From: a bacterium
GTDB taxonomy: Bacteria; SZUA-79; Acidulodesulfobacterales; Acidulodesulfobacteraceae
Length of the DNA: 7,665 bases
Direction of reading: 5' to 3'
NCBI GenBank assembly: GCA_021821565.1
Contig: JAKACI010000070.1
Coordinates: forward strand, 1 to 7,665
Shown: one piece after another, positions 6,092 through 7,665 of the stretch
How positions within the stretch are numbered: position 1 is the first letter of the stretch
Layout of the letters: every line of letters starts with the position of its first letter
Notes under the pieces: model-generated
What the model was told of the DNA's origin: nothing
Database searches by the model: none
Seen by the model: the letters and a program-made list of their open reading frames with translations, nothing else
Position numbers and translations under genes: made by a program

Positions 6092-7420
6092 TTATAAATT
6101 ATAACCGGATTCTTCATGCTGGGTAATATCAAGACCCATTGCTTCTTGTTCTTTGCTTACTCTTAAACCCATAAATTTATCTATCAATGTAAATATTATA
6201 AAACTCATTACAAAAGAATAACCTGCTACTGAAACAATAGTAATTAATTGTATCACAACCTGATGGGGATTTCCGTAAAATAATCCCCTGCCTGCAGGAT
6301 TTATAAGAGGATCGGCAAATAAACCCGTTGCAAGCGCTCCCCATGCTCCTCCGATAGCATGAACATTAAAAGCATCTAAAGAATCGTCGTAACCCAATTT
6401 GGGTTTGACAAACACTACCATAGAATAACATAAAACACCCACTACAAGCCCTATAACAATAGCAGCTAAAGGATTAACAAAACCTGAAGCAGGCGTTATA
6501 GCAACAAGACCTGCAACAGCGCCGGAAATCATACCTAATGTTGTAGGTTTTCCGCTATGAATCCATTCTGCAACCATCCAGCTGATAGCTGCCGCTGCGG
6601 TTGCCGTATTCGTAACAAGAAAAGCCGAAGCGGCAAGACCGCTAGCTTCCAATGCACTGCCTGCGTTAAAACCAAACCACCCGAACCATAATAAAGCGCC
6701 GCCTAATATTGTATATGCCAGCTGATTCGGCTGAATAATATTTTCTTTCATATATCCTTTTCTTTTACCGAGAACTAAGGCTCCTGCGAGACCTGCCACA
6801 CCGGAGTTTATATGAACGACTGTTCCGCCGGCGAAATCCAGAGCGCCCATTTTTTGGAATAATCCGCCGATACCCCACACGGATTGTGCAACCGGAGCAT
6901 ACACTATCGTAACCCATATTATAGTGAAGACTACCCATGAAGAAAATTTTATTCTTTCTACTAACGAGCCGCTAATCAATGCAACTGTTATTATTGCAAA
7001 CATTAATTGAAACATAACGTAAATAAAGGAAGGGATCGTTCCGTCATATCTTGAATGCTGATTTACACCCATCGCAGCTAAGCCTAAATACTTAAGATTA
7101 CCTATAATGCCTAAAAAGGCATCAGGTCCGAAAGCCATTGAATAATCCCATAATATCCATACGACACTGACTGTACAAATAGTTATAAAACTCAAAGATA
7201 TTGTATTTAAAACATTTTTTTTCCTTACCATACCGCCGTAATAAAACCCTAATGCAGGCGTCATTATAAGTACAAGCGCCGTAGATGCTAGGACCCATGC
7301 TATATTACCGGGAACAAACTTGGGCGTTTTAGCAGCTGCCGCAAATACCGGTGTAACCCAGCTGAAGAGAACTAAAAAAAGCCCTCCTATAACAGTTAAA
7401 ATTCTGTTAATTTTATTCAT
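6092..7420 (-). CDS. amtB: AmtB-type ammonium transporter
   Basis: Inner-membrane trimeric ammonium channel used for scavenging ammonium when nitrogen is short. The 442-residue product starts with a likely signal peptide (~1-27, ending PVFA), as in E. coli AmtB, then eleven expected helices from ~38. Pore features are all visible: Asp195 and twin His203/His354 (GGTVVHINSG, AFNVHAIGGAWG), the Phe gate region FIYVMFQLMFA (Phe137/Phe141) and GWFGFNAGS (Trp248, Phe251). The cytosolic tail (GLRVSKEQEAMGLD...HEESGY) matches the family tail that interacts with PII proteins. The ATG at 7420 is backed by GGAG 7 nt upstream. No glnK/glnB follows it, unlike the common amtB-glnK pair; a NtrB-like kinase lies 267 bp downstream on the same strand. 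The gene is visibly less AT-rich than its neighbours, usual for amtB given its Gly/Ala content. Confidence 0.97.
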   Translation of the reverse strand: MNKINRILTVIGGLFLVLFSWVTPVFAAAAKTPKFVPGNIAWVLASTALVLIMTPALGFYYGGMVRKKNVLNTISLSFITICTVSVVWILWDYSMAFGPDAFLGIIGNLKYLGLAAMGVNQHSRYDGTIPSFIYVMFQLMFAIITVALISGSLVERIKFSSWVVFTIIWVTIVYAPVAQSVWGIGGLFQKMGALDFAGGTVVHINSGVAGLAGALVLGKRKGYMKENIIQPNQLAYTILGGALLWFGWFGFNAGSALEASGLAASAFLVTNTATAAAAISWMVAEWIHSGKPTTLGMISGAVAGLVAITPASGFVNPLAAIVIGLVVGVLCYSMVVFVKPKLGYDDSLDAFNVHAIGGAWGALATGLFADPLINPAGRGLFYGNPHQVVIQLITIVSVAGYSFVMSFIIFTLIDKFMGLRVSKEQEAMGLDITQHEESGYNL

Positions 7421-7427
7421 AATTATT

Positions 7428-7431
7428 CTCC
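7428..7431 (-). promoter_or_regulatory. Ribosome binding site of amtB
   Basis: GGAG on the minus strand, in the context TGGAGAA, 7 nt before the ATG at 7420-7418. A good Shine-Dalgarno that supports this start. Confidence 0.75.
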
Positions 7432-7452
7432 AGATTGATTATGTAATATTCT

Positions 7453-7564
7453 AAAATTGTCGATAGATAATTTTATTCCGATTTTCCCCGCCAACATGGG
7501 AATCCGGTATTATTAGCACATTGTTTATATATTTAGCAATCTAATGATCTACACCGACAATTTT
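7453..7564. mobile_element. MITE-like element upstream of amtB, related to the one at 1822-2016
   Basis: A 112-bp element with terminal inverted repeats AAAATTGTCG (7453-7462) and CGACAATTTT (7555-7564), extendable with a 2-nt gap to include AGAT. The left ~25 bp parallels the left end of the element at 1822 (AAAATTGYCGATAGA then AATTTTATT-like sequence), the right end matches likewise, and both carry AATCTAATG internally (1960-1968 and 7538-7546). It contains a degenerate hairpin TTCCC-N9-GGGAA (7484-7502), probably a decayed copy of the dRS3-like unit. It appears to be a shorter, internally deleted copy. No clear target duplication is seen. It lies 33 bp from the amtB start, so amtB transcription must begin within or pass through it. 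Confidence 0.6.
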
Positions 7565-7589
7565 GAAAATACAATTAAATATTATGATT

Positions 7590-7622
7590 ACTTATAATAA
7601 ACGACTTATAATAATTATAAGT
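7590..7622. promoter_or_regulatory. Operator-like cluster of ACTTATAATAA half-sites upstream of amtB
   Basis: ACTTATAATAA occurs at 7590-7600 and 7604-7614 (14-bp period). The second copy overlaps an inverted half, forming a 19-bp perfect palindrome ACTTATAAT-A-ATTATAAGT (7604-7622). It is 170-200 bp upstream of the amtB ATG, beyond the MITE-like element, and may equally belong to a gene off the right edge. Very low G+C means chance is possible. No sigma54 -24/-12 site (GG-N10-GC) could be found between here and amtB. The rest of 7565-7665 shows nothing recognisable. Confidence 0.3.
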
Positions 7623-7665
7623 TATTAAATTTTTGAAATATTAATTAATAAATAAAAAATAAATT

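Noticed and set aside
7421..7665. sigma54 promoter for amtB
   Set aside because: No GG-N10-GC pair with flanking -24/-12 consensus was found on the minus strand, despite the nitrogen context.

Overview
The window is strongly AT-rich (about 30% G+C by eye) and looks like chromosome from a diderm bacterium. Supporting points are a System II (ResB/ResC-type) cytochrome c maturation pair, an AmtB with a signal peptide, an NtrB-like PAS histidine kinase, and an intergenic inverted repeat of the ATTCCC-N8-GGGAAT type common in proteobacterial genomes. A low-GC deltaproteobacterium-like lineage (for example the acidophilic sulfur-cycling groups) would fit, but this is inference; no rRNA or other phylogenetic marker is present.

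Layout. Positions 1-1806 (minus strand) hold the start of a heat-shock operon: a promoter with a perfect CIRCE operator at its start, then hrcA, then grpE, which runs off the left edge (dnaK and dnaJ would be expected beyond). Diverging from it, on the plus strand, a good sigma70-type promoter (2051-2079) drives resB and ccsB (2112-4534), two membrane proteins that together carry heme across the membrane and attach it to apocytochromes c. Convergent to these, on the minus strand, is a PAS/HisKA/HATPase sensor kinase (4724-5824). Upstream of it on the same strand is amtB, an ammonium channel (6092-7420). The kinase core and its position beside amtB suggest nitrogen sensing, but neither an ntrC-type regulator nor a glnK/glnB gene is in the window.

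The genes themselves are conventional. The least ordinary material is intergenic. Four of the five gaps, counting the partial one at the right edge, carry a palindromic, non-coding element of about 100-200 bp. Two of these (1822-2016 and 7453-7564) share near-identical terminal inverted repeats and look like copies of one MITE-like family; the first also has a possible 8-bp target duplication and an internal dRS3-like hairpin. The other two (4609-4712 and 5878-5992) are different large imperfect palindromes. The fifth gap (hrcA-grpE) has a 14-bp AT tandem repeat. A cluster of three ACTTATAATAA-type half-sites lies far upstream of amtB. I found no convincing new multi-gene system.
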